Shown: piece after piece, positions 56,201 through 64,000 of the stretch
Layout of the letters: each line of letters begins with the position of its first letter
Position numbering within the stretch: position 1 is the stretch's first letter
Assembly: GCA_030848705.1 (NCBI GenBank)
Contig: JAUIZM010000024.1
Span: forward strand, 310,001-374,000
Origin: Heracleum sosnowskyi
Taxonomy: Eukaryota > Streptophyta > Magnoliopsida > Apiales > Apiaceae
DNA: 64,000 nucleotides
Direction of reading: 5' to 3'
Translations under genes and position numbers: made by a program
Notes under the pieces: generated by a model
The model's database searches: none
What the model saw: only the letters and a program-made list of their open reading frames with translations
Told to the model about the DNA's origin: nothing

Positions 56201-56577
56201 CTTGGTATAGCAAGAAACAAAAGTCAATCTCCACATCCACAGCTGAAGCAGAGTATATAGCTGCTGGTAGCTGTTGTGCACAGATTCTGTGGATGAAGAA
56301 TCAGTTGCTGGATTATGGTTTGAAGTACTCTAAAATACCTATTTTCTGTGATAACCAAAGTGCTATTGCTATGACAGGAAATCCAGTACAGCACTCCATG
56401 ACCAAGCACATCAGCATAAGGTATCATTTTATCAGGGAACATGTGGAAGAAGGGAACATTGAGCTTCATTTTGTGTCTACAGACCAACAACTTGCAGATA
56501 TCTTCACCAAACCCTTGAGTGAAGCTACTTTCACAAGATTGGTAAATGAACTTGGAATGATCTCTGGTTTTGACTAG
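53239..56577 (+). CDS. Sirevirus-like pol: protease, integrase, RT, RNase H
   Basis: Uninterrupted 1112-codon frame; its apparent TTG start is only where the frame opens, since pol is normally made by continuing from gag. Domains: protease LILDSGCSGHMTG; integrase zinc region HKKLSHLN ... CDSCQKAK; integrase core LLHVDLFGPVN, RSDNGTEF and GTPQQNGVVERKNRT (D, D, E); RT KWVFRNKTDSEG, FQMDVKSAFLNG, ALYGLKQAPRAWY and the catalytic YVDDIIFGS; RNase H SDADFAGCKIDRKSTSG, STAEAEYIAAGSC and TKHISIRYHFIREHV. Between integrase and RT is an acidic linker rich in NSDEA repeats. Frame and catalytic residues look intact. Confidence 0.95.
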   Translation: MQGIKESTLILDSGCSGHMTGNKALLSDFKEKAGPKVSYGDGNIGHTLGYGNINLGSVIITNVALVSGLKHNLLSVSQICDRGNHVDFHTEYCEVISKSTGKVVLVGHRRNNIYEASLVTNSDGKTVCLTARMSNEESWNWHKKLSHLNLNNINELIRKDLVRGLPKSILSLDGLCDSCQKAKQRKSSFKSKSESSVVEPYHLLHVDLFGPVNVMSMGRKKYTLVIVDEYTRYTWVYFLSKKDETAQTLMDHVNVLDKGSQHKVKIIRSDNGTEFRNLIMEAFCKERGVKQEFSAPGTPQQNGVVERKNRTLIEAARTMLEEAKLPTYFWAEAVQTACFTQNATLINKHGKTPYEMVKNKKPNLKYFHIFGCKCFVLKTRPEQLTKFELKADEGIFVGYPLSTKAFRVYNLRTKVIMESIHVSFDDKKITGLDDLDGYDQLRFENEGLFSDDINSDEAVPTNSDEAVLTNSDEAYSEPLLVNTGETGNSQIEQNREPVEGEREEAQQDTASESVEETDSNSDSSNSEPSNSEGASDTAERQHMNQESMDQGGGSNNDARNHLPTARKWTQAHTPDLIIGDPDASVRTRSATNNECLYHAFLSQTEPKKVEEALQDANWITAMQEELNEFERNEVWTLVPRPKNRSIVGTKWVFRNKTDSEGVITRNKARLVAKGYSQQEGIDYDETFAPVARLEAIIIFLAYAAHKKFKVFQMDVKSAFLNGKLEEEVFVEQPPGFVDPKHPDYVYWLDKALYGLKQAPRAWYETLAQFLLESGFTRGTIDKTLFYFNSGDDLLLVQIYVDDIIFGSTNDKLCKKFAKLMQSRYQMSMMGELSYFLGLQVKQTDDGIFINQAKYTRNLLKKFGMLDSSSATTPMATATKLDKDTGASVDMTNYRGMIGSLLYLTASRPDIMYATCLCARFQANPREPHLTAVKRIFKYLKGTITLGLWYPRESEFKLIGYSDADFAGCKIDRKSTSGSCQFLGDRLVSWYSKKQKSISTSTAEAEYIAAGSCCAQILWMKNQLLDYGLKYSKIPIFCDNQSAIAMTGNPVQHSMTKHISIRYHFIREHVEEGNIELHFVSTDQQLADIFTKPLSEATFTRLVNELGMISGFD

Positions 56578-57970
56578 GGATACAGGTTAGACTCAAAACT
56601 ATACATGTTTGATTTTTTAATGCTCATGATTTCTTGCATGTATTAACTGTTATGAGTACCAGTGTCATAAACTCTGAAAGTAAACTCTGCTGCTAAACTC
56701 TGTTAGTCATAAAGTGTTGGTCATACTCTGATAGTAAGAGTCTAATGCTATACTCTGATTGTAATTTTGTCTGAAACATATGGACCAATGAAGAAATTTG
56801 TATGAAGCATAATTCTCAGTAAGTAATTATGAATCCTTAAGAGTTGTATAGATTCTGATATCAAACATGTGCAGTAAGTTAACACAGCATGATACTGTCT
56901 CTGTATTTATACCATCTCTTAGTTTATTGATCCTATACACTGAGTCTGTATTAGCTGTTTGCATTTTCTCTCATAAATTAATTGTATTAACTGATGAAAA
57001 GTCTAAACTCTGATTATAAATTGCAAATAATTCACCCTCAAATCAAAAGATGCCAAAAAGAGCACAAATTCCTTTGAGATCATGTTGTGCCTAGGAAGAT
57101 CCAGGAACTTATTGTATAAAATAAGGGCTAAAATCTTTGATTTTTGGTGACTAGTGCCAACCACTGATTACTGGAAAAATAAAAATTTAATTAAAAAAAA
57201 TATATATAAATATATATATAAAGGGGGTGAAAAATAAAAGATATATCCAAATGAAAGGATATCAGTATACAAAGTTTAGATATAAAATCAGATTTTATTT
57301 TATATATGAGAGTTTAGGCAACCAGTTTTTACTGCTTTAGTTTGTGGATTTTATGCACTTTGAGATGATCTAAATATTAATTTCGGTAAACTCTGCTATT
57401 GCACACACAATTATTCACACTGTACAGATTGAGAAAAGAGTTTATTGACAAAGAAGGACAAATGGTAAACACTGATGTATTGTGTGAAATACGCCGAGGT
57501 AACTTTGTTTTATTCTCTGATGGTTAAAATGATTTCTTTGTTTCAGACATTTTATAATTTTGAGATTAGACATTTGTTTTGAAATTCAAAGGAGTATGAT
57601 AACAAACGGTTCATATTTGTATTAAACAGAGAGAGAGAGGTTGAGTGTTTTGAACAATGTGATAAGCGGTAATTATGGCTATTTTTACTGCGCATGTGTA
57701 TTGAAAGTTGTTACATACAGCTGTCAGCGTATACACGTTTGACACCTGTCCCACTCACACACTTTTCAAAGACGCCTGCTGTGTGTAGTAATGATTAAAA
57801 CGTTTGAGTTTTAATCTTCACAGTTATTATTTAAATATACTACACATAAACGGTTGACTCTTTTACACACCTCAACTTTTCATAAGCTTTTACTTACACA
57901 CATTGTCTCAAACACTTTCACTGCATACACTATAATCTATTCTCTGTTTGTTTTCTTCTAAACTGTTCTA
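56578..57970 (+). other. Non-coding spacer between pol and the extra ORF
   Basis: Holds AACTCTGA at 56670 and 57006, variants (AAACTCTGC, TACTCTGA) between 56688 and 57390, and a purine-rich AAAGGGGGTGAAAA near 57221 resembling a polypurine tract. The last 160 bp look like a gene leader: TATTTAAATATAC near 57829, then CT-rich sequence to the ATG at 57971. Confidence 0.6.
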
Positions 57971-59743
57971 ATGGCTACAACAATGTTTAGTGCTTCTGGG
58001 TTAGAATTTGTTCCTAACAATTACTCAGCTCCTTTAGCAAATGAGAACGCACCGGAGGCGTTTCATTTGATTCAGAGTTTCTTGTCAAACTCTGATATCG
58101 ACACTGCTCTCACCGCACCATCGAAGCTGTCTGCGTCACAAATAAGGACTTTTTGGCAGACAGGTACTTATGATGATGGAGGAGAGTCTGGATCTCCATC
58201 TATCATTTTTGAGTTTCAAGGAGAAGAATTTATTGTTACTCCTACTACTGTTCGTGATGCTTTGGGTCTTGAAGATTTCAATGCATTCACAATCTCTGTT
58301 GGAGACTCTGAGTTAGTCAGAATGATGAGGGAGATAGGATACTCTGGACCTTTGTCAAAGATAGGTCAACTCAAAAGGCCTCTTTTGCGCAAGGAATGGA
58401 GTTTCTTTTTCGATTGCATTACTCGGGCTTTTGGAAAGAAGTGCACGAATTGGGATGCGATTCCCACGGATAGTCTACAGATCGGGTATTCTATTCTCTA
58501 TGGCAGTCAATTTGATGTTGCTAGATTAGTTTTAACTAATATTGGTGAAAAAATGCTAGAGAATAGAAATGTTGTTTACTTCTCTAGATTTTGTCAGTTA
58601 ATATTCAACTTTTGCTGTCCTAATGTTGAGATTGTAGAGGATGATGTTATTCTCTCATTTAAATTGCACAAACGCATATTTTCTGATCTCACTAACAAGG
58701 ATAACAAGAAAGGAGATGTTGGTGTGTTACTGTTGCCTGAGTCTGTGCAACAATTCCTGGATAACTTACAACAACAACAGCTAGCAAACACTGAAGCTGG
58801 ACCTTCTGTGTCTCAACCACAAAGGTCAAAGAAATCTAAAGTAAGGGTTGTTAAGTCTGTCAGGATTAACACTGAAGCTGGGGCATCAAATGCTGATGAT
58901 ATGCCTCAGAAGAGAAGAATGAAGAAAAGAAGAGCCAATAGGGCAAAGACTGATGCTGTTGATGAAGAGACTGAAACTGATGAAGAAACTCTTCATCAGA
59001 GAAAAAGAAGATTGGTAGCAGCACATTTGTTTGGTGCTGAGAATATCTCTTCCAATGTTGTTGATGATCTTGAGATTCCAGATGATGAAGCTGTTCCTGA
59101 GGACAGAGTTTTTATGGGGACTGTTTTTCAAGAGGAAGCTCCTACATCAAAGTCTGATGATGTAGTTGAGGAAGCTGCAAATGAAGCTCCTATGCCCACA
59201 GAGGATAGAGTACATGTTGAGATTGCAGATGAAGAGGCTGCAGAGCCACAAGGGTTTTATATGGAAGTTGAAGCAAACCTCTCTATAAACTCTGAACATT
59301 TCACAGAGGGTTTGGAAACTGATCAAGATACTGTTGAACTTGAAGTATCTATGGCTTCTCACACTGAAATAGTTTCTTTTGATCTTGAGAAAGGTGAGGA
59401 AGTTGATCAGACTTTAGCTGCTAAAGCTATAGAAACTGTTGCTAAAAATCCTGATGTTGCTGATAAGGATGCAACAGAGAATGTTCCTGTTGAAGCAGAG
59501 TTTGTTGTAAACTCTGAGGATGTTATTGTTCTTGAAGCTCTACAACAATCTGTTGTTGAGATTGTAACAAAAGAAGCAGAGTTCCTGCATACTGCAAACT
59601 CTGAGATTCCAGAACCTGATGCTGAGAATATTCCTGCAGAAAATACAGCAGAGAATGATAATGATAATGATAGTTCTGATCATTCTCAAGAGGAGTTATT
59701 TGAGAGTCAAGGAAACTCTGATGAGCTAAGAGAGGTCAATTGA
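57971..59743 (+). CDS. Sirevirus-like extra ORF, first part
   Basis: Lies where Sireviruses carry their env-like or additional ORF. The N-terminal 200 residues form a globular-looking domain (LTAPSKLSASQIRTFWQTG, IIFEFQGEEFIVTPTTVRDA, RPLLRKEWSFFFDCITRAFG) of the kind found in retrotransposon-associated plant proteins. Then come basic stretches (KKSKVRVVKSVRIN, KRRMKKRRANRAK) and a long acidic region with repeated NSD/NSE triplets. No signal peptide or membrane segment is evident, so 'env-like' is positional only. It ends at a TGA (59741), and the same frame continues to 61582. Confidence 0.75.
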   Translation: MATTMFSASGLEFVPNNYSAPLANENAPEAFHLIQSFLSNSDIDTALTAPSKLSASQIRTFWQTGTYDDGGESGSPSIIFEFQGEEFIVTPTTVRDALGLEDFNAFTISVGDSELVRMMREIGYSGPLSKIGQLKRPLLRKEWSFFFDCITRAFGKKCTNWDAIPTDSLQIGYSILYGSQFDVARLVLTNIGEKMLENRNVVYFSRFCQLIFNFCCPNVEIVEDDVILSFKLHKRIFSDLTNKDNKKGDVGVLLLPESVQQFLDNLQQQQLANTEAGPSVSQPQRSKKSKVRVVKSVRINTEAGASNADDMPQKRRMKKRRANRAKTDAVDEETETDEETLHQRKRRLVAAHLFGAENISSNVVDDLEIPDDEAVPEDRVFMGTVFQEEAPTSKSDDVVEEAANEAPMPTEDRVHVEIADEEAAEPQGFYMEVEANLSINSEHFTEGLETDQDTVELEVSMASHTEIVSFDLEKGEEVDQTLAAKAIETVAKNPDVADKDATENVPVEAEFVVNSEDVIVLEALQQSVVEIVTKEAEFLHTANSEIPEPDAENIPAENTAENDNDNDSSDHSQEELFESQGNSDELREVN

Positions 59744-59767
59744 GCTACAGCTGAGCATTTTCAAGAT

Positions 59768-61582
59768 ATGTACTACAATAGATGGGCTGCTGCGGATTGT
59801 ATCTTTTCAGCACAGAGGGCTGCTGATTTTCTTGGAGATTCTGTGAAGACAATTTCAAGTCCTGATATTCTTACAAGTCTGAAGGCTACTGTGATTCAAA
59901 TTAAATCTCTCCACAACAGATTTGATGAGTCTCATAAGGAAGTCACTGCTTTGAGGAATGAAGTTGGTCTGAGAGATCTCACTCTAAAGAATGATAGGAC
60001 TTACTACAATTCCATGTTTAAGAAGCAAGCTAAGGACTCTGATGACATTCAGAAGAGGCTTGGGAAAGTTGAGGACAATCAGATTGCTATGTCTGCCCAA
60101 CTAACATCAATTTCTAATGCTATTGAGTTGTTGACATCAGTACTACTTTCTGATGATGTCAAAAAGGGGGAGAGTGTACCAAGTGACAAATGCAAAGACA
60201 CTCAAACTCTGAGACGGAGGGATGATGGTGGAAACAAGGGAGGAGATGGAAAGAGCTTAAGATCAAATGATGATAGAAGACTACTTTCAAGAAGATCAAA
60301 CTCTGATAAAAGATCAAACTCTGGAAAGGGACATGCAAACTCTGCCAGTGGTTCAAGATTCAAAAGTTTGATAATCTCTGATAAGCCATCTACTGATGAG
60401 GAAATTGCTGCTAAGATGTTTATGGCAGAACATGGAAAAGGTATTACAATTGAAGATATCCAAGCTGAAGAGCAAATGCTTGCTGAGGAACACAAGAAGA
60501 ATGTTGAAGCTGGAATCTACAAGAAGAAGGAAATCAAGGCTCCTAGAAAGAAAGAAAAAGGAATTGTTATCAAAGAGAATGTAAACTCTGATCAGAGTTT
60601 ACAGTACTCAAGGAGGCCTGTGATTAAAAATGCTGACAAAGGAAAAGGTAAACTGGTAGAAGAAGAACAGTTACCTAAGAAGATTTATTCAACCTCTGAC
60701 ATTGCTCAAGTTGAAACAAGATTAGCTAAATCAACCTCTGACGCTGCTCAAGTTGATGTTTCTACTAAAGTTATGACAACCTCTGACGTTGCTCAAGTTG
60801 TACAGAAATCTACACAACTTCCAGGATTCAGCAAACCTAAAATTCTTGAAGAATTAAAGCTTGAAGCTGTGAAATTCTCAGAAACCAGAACTGTATTGGG
60901 AAAAGAAGCTTTTGATAAATCTGGACTGGGATCACACAGAGAGAGAAGAATAAATAACAGATCTCAAGATAACATTTCACTGGCAGAATCTGGTATTGGG
61001 GTTACACAAGAAAACCTTGATAAGTTAGACTCTGTTCAGTTGATTTTTCACAAAGTTTTGAAGAAGCAGTTTTTGTTATACTTCATGAGTGATGGAAGAG
61101 TTTATAAAGTTGGAGAATCTGATGTTAATCTCAAATCATGGGAAGAACTGGAGTATGTACTTTATCTTTTAAAAGTCAAAAACAGATATACTCATGATGT
61201 TGCTCAAGTTTTGAGAGAAAAGATGCTGAGATCTAAAGCTATGCTTGGAGGAGGAGTATCAAGTGTTTATATTCCAAAGTATAGGGATCATACTGGAAAG
61301 TTAGTGGAGATGAAGAGAAACAGTGCTAGATTTAAAACAGTACTTGGAACAAAAGTTTTAGAATTCAACCTAGAGTCAGACAAAGCTCATTACATTCGGC
61401 TAGGAAATGATATGAGAAGAAACAGCATATATTCTCTAAGAGCTGCTATCTACCAAACGGGGGAGAGTGATTCAGAACTTAAAGAGCTAAAAGAGATTAT
61501 GGTGGATGAGCTAGAGAAGGCTGAAAGAAGACTGCTGATTGATTATCTCAGGACAGTACCTGATATTGAAGAAGTCAAGTAA
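59768..61582 (+). CDS. Sirevirus-like extra ORF, second part
   Basis: Same frame as the preceding part; only the TGA at 59741 separates them, so both are probably one gene of about 1200 codons. Features: coiled-coil-prone segment (LKATVIQIKSLHNRFDESHK, KKQAKDSDDIQKRLGKVEDN), a Ser/Arg-rich basic stretch (RRLLSRRSNSDKRSNSGK), Lys-rich region, three copies of a TSDxAQV repeat (60697-60800), then a C-terminal domain (FLLYFMSDGRVYKVGESDVN, YTHDVAQVLREKM). No hydrophobic anchor. Function unknown. Confidence 0.72.
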   Translation: MYYNRWAAADCIFSAQRAADFLGDSVKTISSPDILTSLKATVIQIKSLHNRFDESHKEVTALRNEVGLRDLTLKNDRTYYNSMFKKQAKDSDDIQKRLGKVEDNQIAMSAQLTSISNAIELLTSVLLSDDVKKGESVPSDKCKDTQTLRRRDDGGNKGGDGKSLRSNDDRRLLSRRSNSDKRSNSGKGHANSASGSRFKSLIISDKPSTDEEIAAKMFMAEHGKGITIEDIQAEEQMLAEEHKKNVEAGIYKKKEIKAPRKKEKGIVIKENVNSDQSLQYSRRPVIKNADKGKGKLVEEEQLPKKIYSTSDIAQVETRLAKSTSDAAQVDVSTKVMTTSDVAQVVQKSTQLPGFSKPKILEELKLEAVKFSETRTVLGKEAFDKSGLGSHRERRINNRSQDNISLAESGIGVTQENLDKLDSVQLIFHKVLKKQFLLYFMSDGRVYKVGESDVNLKSWEELEYVLYLLKVKNRYTHDVAQVLREKMLRSKAMLGGGVSSVYIPKYRDHTGKLVEMKRNSARFKTVLGTKVLEFNLESDKAHYIRLGNDMRRNSIYSLRAAIYQTGESDSELKELKEIMVDELEKAERRLLIDYLRTVPDIEEVK

Positions 61583-61733
61583 AGTCTGACTGTAAGTTTT
61601 TATGTTTTCTGTTCTAAGTTAAATTTAAAATCTGTTTTAAAATTAAACTCTGACATATTTTAAACACTGCATTTGTTATATGTTTTGACATCATCAATTA
61701 TCTTTTTAACTTGTACATTTTGGTATGAACAAG

Positions 61734-61743
61734 TTGGGGGAGA
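61734..61743 (+). promoter_or_regulatory. Polypurine tract
   Basis: TTGGGGGAGA directly before the 3' LTR; primes plus-strand synthesis. Confidence 0.85.
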
Positions 61744-61744
61744 T

Positions 61745-62288
61745 TGTTAGATATAATTGCTGACGTTTGTTCATCAGTGTTTAAGTTCCAGGTACATATC
61801 AGAGTTTATATAGAAGCCAGTCAGAGTTTGATAAAGTCTGACTGGGTGAAGAGTTTACAGGGAAGCCGGTCAGAGTTTGTTAAAGTCTGACAGGGTGATA
61901 GTTGACTTAGCTGTCGGTGCAAAGATAAAGATTCTAGAAGCAATATATTCTGAAGATGGAAAGAAGCAGAATATATTGATACAGCTAAGGAGACTGGACA
62001 GAAGACTGAAGCAACCCTTAATTGATAATAATTGTATAGCTAATTTATAGGAGTATCAATTAGATAAGGATTGTATGTAGCTGTGTACTATAAAAACACA
62101 GATAGGTTATCCCTAGAAGGGACGCGAACATAGAATTATTATTCTTGTAACCTAGTAGCTCTTTGTGATTCATTAACATCACTAAGAGAGAATTATTTAA
62201 TATAATTCAGTTTGTTGATTTACAAACCTGTGTTCTTGATTGTTATTCTCATATATACTTGATTATATATTGTGTATTCGGCCTAACA
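61745..62288 (+). repeat. 3' LTR, 544 bp
   Basis: TGTTAGATATAATTGC to CGGCCTAACA, with TGTTAG...CTAACA inverted ends. Contains a 49 bp tandem repeat (GAAGCCAGTCAGAG at 61813, GAAGCCGGTCAGAG at 61862), TCAGAGTT at 61800, 61821 and 61870, and TATAAAAA at 62089 as likely TATA box. Confidence 0.93.
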
Positions 62289-62783
62289 AAAGCTTATGCC
62301 CGAGAGGTAATGACTGTGGTTGGAGAAGCACCGAAGCGTGCCAGAACAAAAGTATCAATAGGTTTTGACGATTCAGATTTGGAAGGAGTGAAGTTTCCCC
62401 ACGATGACCCTTTAGTCATCGTACATGTGATAGGCAATTCCGAAACAAAGAGAGTTCTAGTTGACAATAGAGCTTTAGTGGACATCTTGTTCCATGATGC
62501 TTTTATCAAGATGGGCTATACTGATTCTCTGTTAACACCCTCGAATATGCCCATATATGGGTTTAATGGAGTAGAATCGAAGGTGGAAGCCACTATCCAA
62601 CTCCCAATGACCATGGGGCAAGGGATGAATACATCTACTCAGATGCTGAACTTCATAGTCATAAAGGCAACTTCAACCTACAACGCGATCCTTGGAAGGA
62701 CTGGCCTTCATGCATTTAAGGCTGTTGCCTCATCTTATCATCTGAAAATCAAGTTCCCAACGAGGAATGGGATTGGAGAATAG
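62289..62783 (+). CDS. Tat-lineage aspartic protease (damaged)
   Basis: Open from the LTR junction to TAG at 62781. VTVVGEAPKRAR-like linker (here MTVVGEAPKRARTKVSIGFD), then the protease core with KRVLVDNRALVDILFHDAF and NAILGRTGLHAF. In this lineage the active-site loop normally reads DNGSS; here it is DNRAL, so the enzyme is probably inactive. The ATG upstream at 62259 lies in the LTR and is not the native start. Confidence 0.78.
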   Translation, partial: KAYAREVMTVVGEAPKRARTKVSIGFDDSDLEGVKFPHDDPLVIVHVIGNSETKRVLVDNRALVDILFHDAFIKMGYTDSLLTPSNMPIYGFNGVESKVEATIQLPMTMGQGMNTSTQMLNFIVIKATSTYNAILGRTGLHAFKAVASSYHLKIKFPTRNGIGE

Positions 62784-62852
62784 CGGGGAGACCAAAAGAT
62801 GGCTAGAAGTTGTTATGTAGCCGCGTTAAGGCCTGATGGAATCGGGGGGTAG

Positions 62853-64000
62853 GTTCTCCCCATTGAAGACATGAATACAAGTGACAATGAGGACAAAAGA
62901 GGGAAACCAGCTGAGGATTTGATCCCAATTCCCTTAGTCCCAGGTGAACCAGAGAAGGTGACTTATGTTGGAGCACTATTGCCTGAACCATTGAAAAGCA
63001 AGCTCATAGCTTTTCTTCAAGAGAACAATGATGTTTTTGCTTGGTCAACGACTGACATGCCAGGGATTGATCCCCAATTGATAACTCACAAATTAAATGT
63101 GGATCCTGAAAGGAAGACGGTGAAACAGAAAAAGAGAAGCTTTGCTCCAGAAAGGCTTGAAGCCATCAAGCAGGAAGTTGATAAACTTCTGGAAGCCGGG
63201 TTCATTGAGGAAATTCAATTCCCAGAATGGTTGGCTAACCCAGTGATGGTCAAAAAGGCTAACGGAAAATGGAGGATGTGCGTCGACTTCACCGACTTGA
63301 ATGATGCATGTCCTAAGGATTGTTTTCCCTTACCAAGGATTGATGCTCTAATAGATGCCACAGCGGGACATGAGATGCTGAGTTTCATGGATGGCTTCAG
63401 TGGATACAATCAAATCAAGATGCACAAAGATGACATCTCCAAGGTATCATTCATCACTGACTTTGGTGTTTTCTGTTACTTAGTCATTGCATTTGGGCTT
63501 AAGAATGCAGGGGCAACCTATCAAAGGTTGGTGAACAAAATTTTTGAACACCTAATTGGAAAAACCATGGAGGTCTACGTAGATGACATGCTAGTCAAGA
63601 GCCTCGATAAGGCCGATCACATAGAGCACCTCCGAGAGGCATTTGAAGTGCTGAGACACCACAAGATGATGTTGAATCCAGCTAAATGTGCCTTTGGTGT
63701 AGGTTCGGGAAAGTTTTTAGGCTTGATGGTTTCCAAGAGAGGAATCGAGGCTAATCCCGACAAAATCAGAGCAATTCTAGACATGGAACCACCACGGACT
63801 AACAAGGAAGTCCAGAAACTAACAGGAAGAGTGGAAGCATCGGGAAGATTCATCTCCAAGTCAGGAGAGAAGTGCTTACCTTTATTCAAAGCACTTAAGA
63901 ATGTGAAATTTTTTGAATGGACAGCTGAAAGCCAAGAGGCCTTTGAGGCCTTGAAGAAGTATATGGTTGAGGCACCACTGTTGGCAAAACCAAATCCAGG
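62853..64000 (+). CDS. Tat-lineage reverse transcriptase, runs off window
   Basis: Same frame as the protease, after two TAG stops (62781 and 62850), and open to the right edge. N-terminal PLPEPLKSKL-like region (GALLPEPLKSKLIAFLQENN), FAWSTTDMPGIDP, then RT: KWRMCVDFTDLNDACPKD, MDGFSGYNQIKM, the catalytic YVDDMLVKS, FLGLMVSKRGIEANPDKI, and the start of the RNase H region (FFEWTAESQEAFEALKKY). Catalytic residues look intact. Confidence 0.88.

Larger units (their letters stand above)
50716..62288 (+). mobile_element. Sirevirus-like Ty1/copia element with truncated 5' LTR
   Basis: Order: partial 5' LTR, tRNA-Met primer site, gag, pol (protease, integrase, RT, RNase H), 1.4 kb spacer, long extra ORF, polypurine tract, full 3' LTR. 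A large additional ORF 3' of pol plus an extended gag with several zinc knuckles is typical of Sireviruses (SIRE/Maximus). The 123 bp shared by the two LTRs show no difference by eye, so the insertion looks recent, yet gag and the extra ORF carry breaks. It could move only with proteins from other copies. The right flank is Tat-lineage coding sequence, the left flank is not. Confidence 0.9.
62289..64000 (+). mobile_element. Tat-lineage Ty3/gypsy element, partial
   Basis: Coding sequence resumes immediately after the 3' LTR and reaches the window edge. Protease and RT motifs (YVDDMLVKS, FGLKNAGATYQRLVNKIF) are those of the Tat/Ogre group. The Sirevirus-like element inserted between its gag and protease; the gag side is absent from the left flank. 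Confidence 0.85.

Overview
The window looks like nuclear DNA of a flowering plant, probably a dicot. It is very AT-rich, has no operon-like gene packing, and is built almost wholly of plant transposable elements (TEs): Ty1/copia and Ty3/gypsy elements, an L1-type LINE with a C-terminal RNase H, Helitrons, and Stowaway-, hAT- and TIR-type elements. The species cannot be fixed from the sequence. The gene-like islands with splice signals lie between about 30.4 and 37.6 kb; only one of them, a two-exon minus-strand gene at 32.0-32.6 kb, gives a complete reading frame.

Layout. 1-4.16 kb is a satellite of ~212 bp units with a higher-order pattern marked by paired palindromes. 4.16-5.69 kb holds short GCAATG-N3-CATTGC palindromes and a 347 bp duplication. 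From 5.69 to 13.92 kb four different terminal-inverted-repeat (TIR) elements stand end to end, separated only by (TA)n tracts. A minus-strand Helitron (13.93-18.54 kb) carries a 3.66 kb solo LTR with a perfect 5 bp target duplication. Two short TIR elements follow, then a Helitron (19.29-22.45 kb) with another TA-nested TIR element inside. 22.5-30.06 kb is a pile of Helitron bodies and ends. 30.1-38.3 kb is the gene-like island, with a long-TIR element sitting in a putative intron.

A full-length LINE (38.35-44.38 kb, 16 bp target duplication) is split by a 571 bp solo LTR. A decayed Ty3/gypsy element (about 44.5-47.96 kb) follows, with a hAT-type MITE in its probable LTR. Next come an LTR fragment, Helitron fragments and unassigned AT-rich DNA. 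From 50.7 to 62.3 kb lies a Sirevirus-like copia element with intact pol, broken gag, a long extra 3' ORF and a truncated 5' LTR. It sits in a Tat-lineage gypsy element that runs off the right edge.

The strongest unexplained signals are three. The octamer AACTCTGA is scattered about 21 times through coding and non-coding parts of the Sirevirus-like element, and a related solo LTR carries its own word (ATCAGGA) six times. TIR elements have inserted serially into TA microsatellites, one of them 6.1 kb long and without a recognised gene. A head-to-head Helitron lies inside a long-TIR element within a putative intron. All boundaries and repeat counts were read by eye; no alignment or database search was run.
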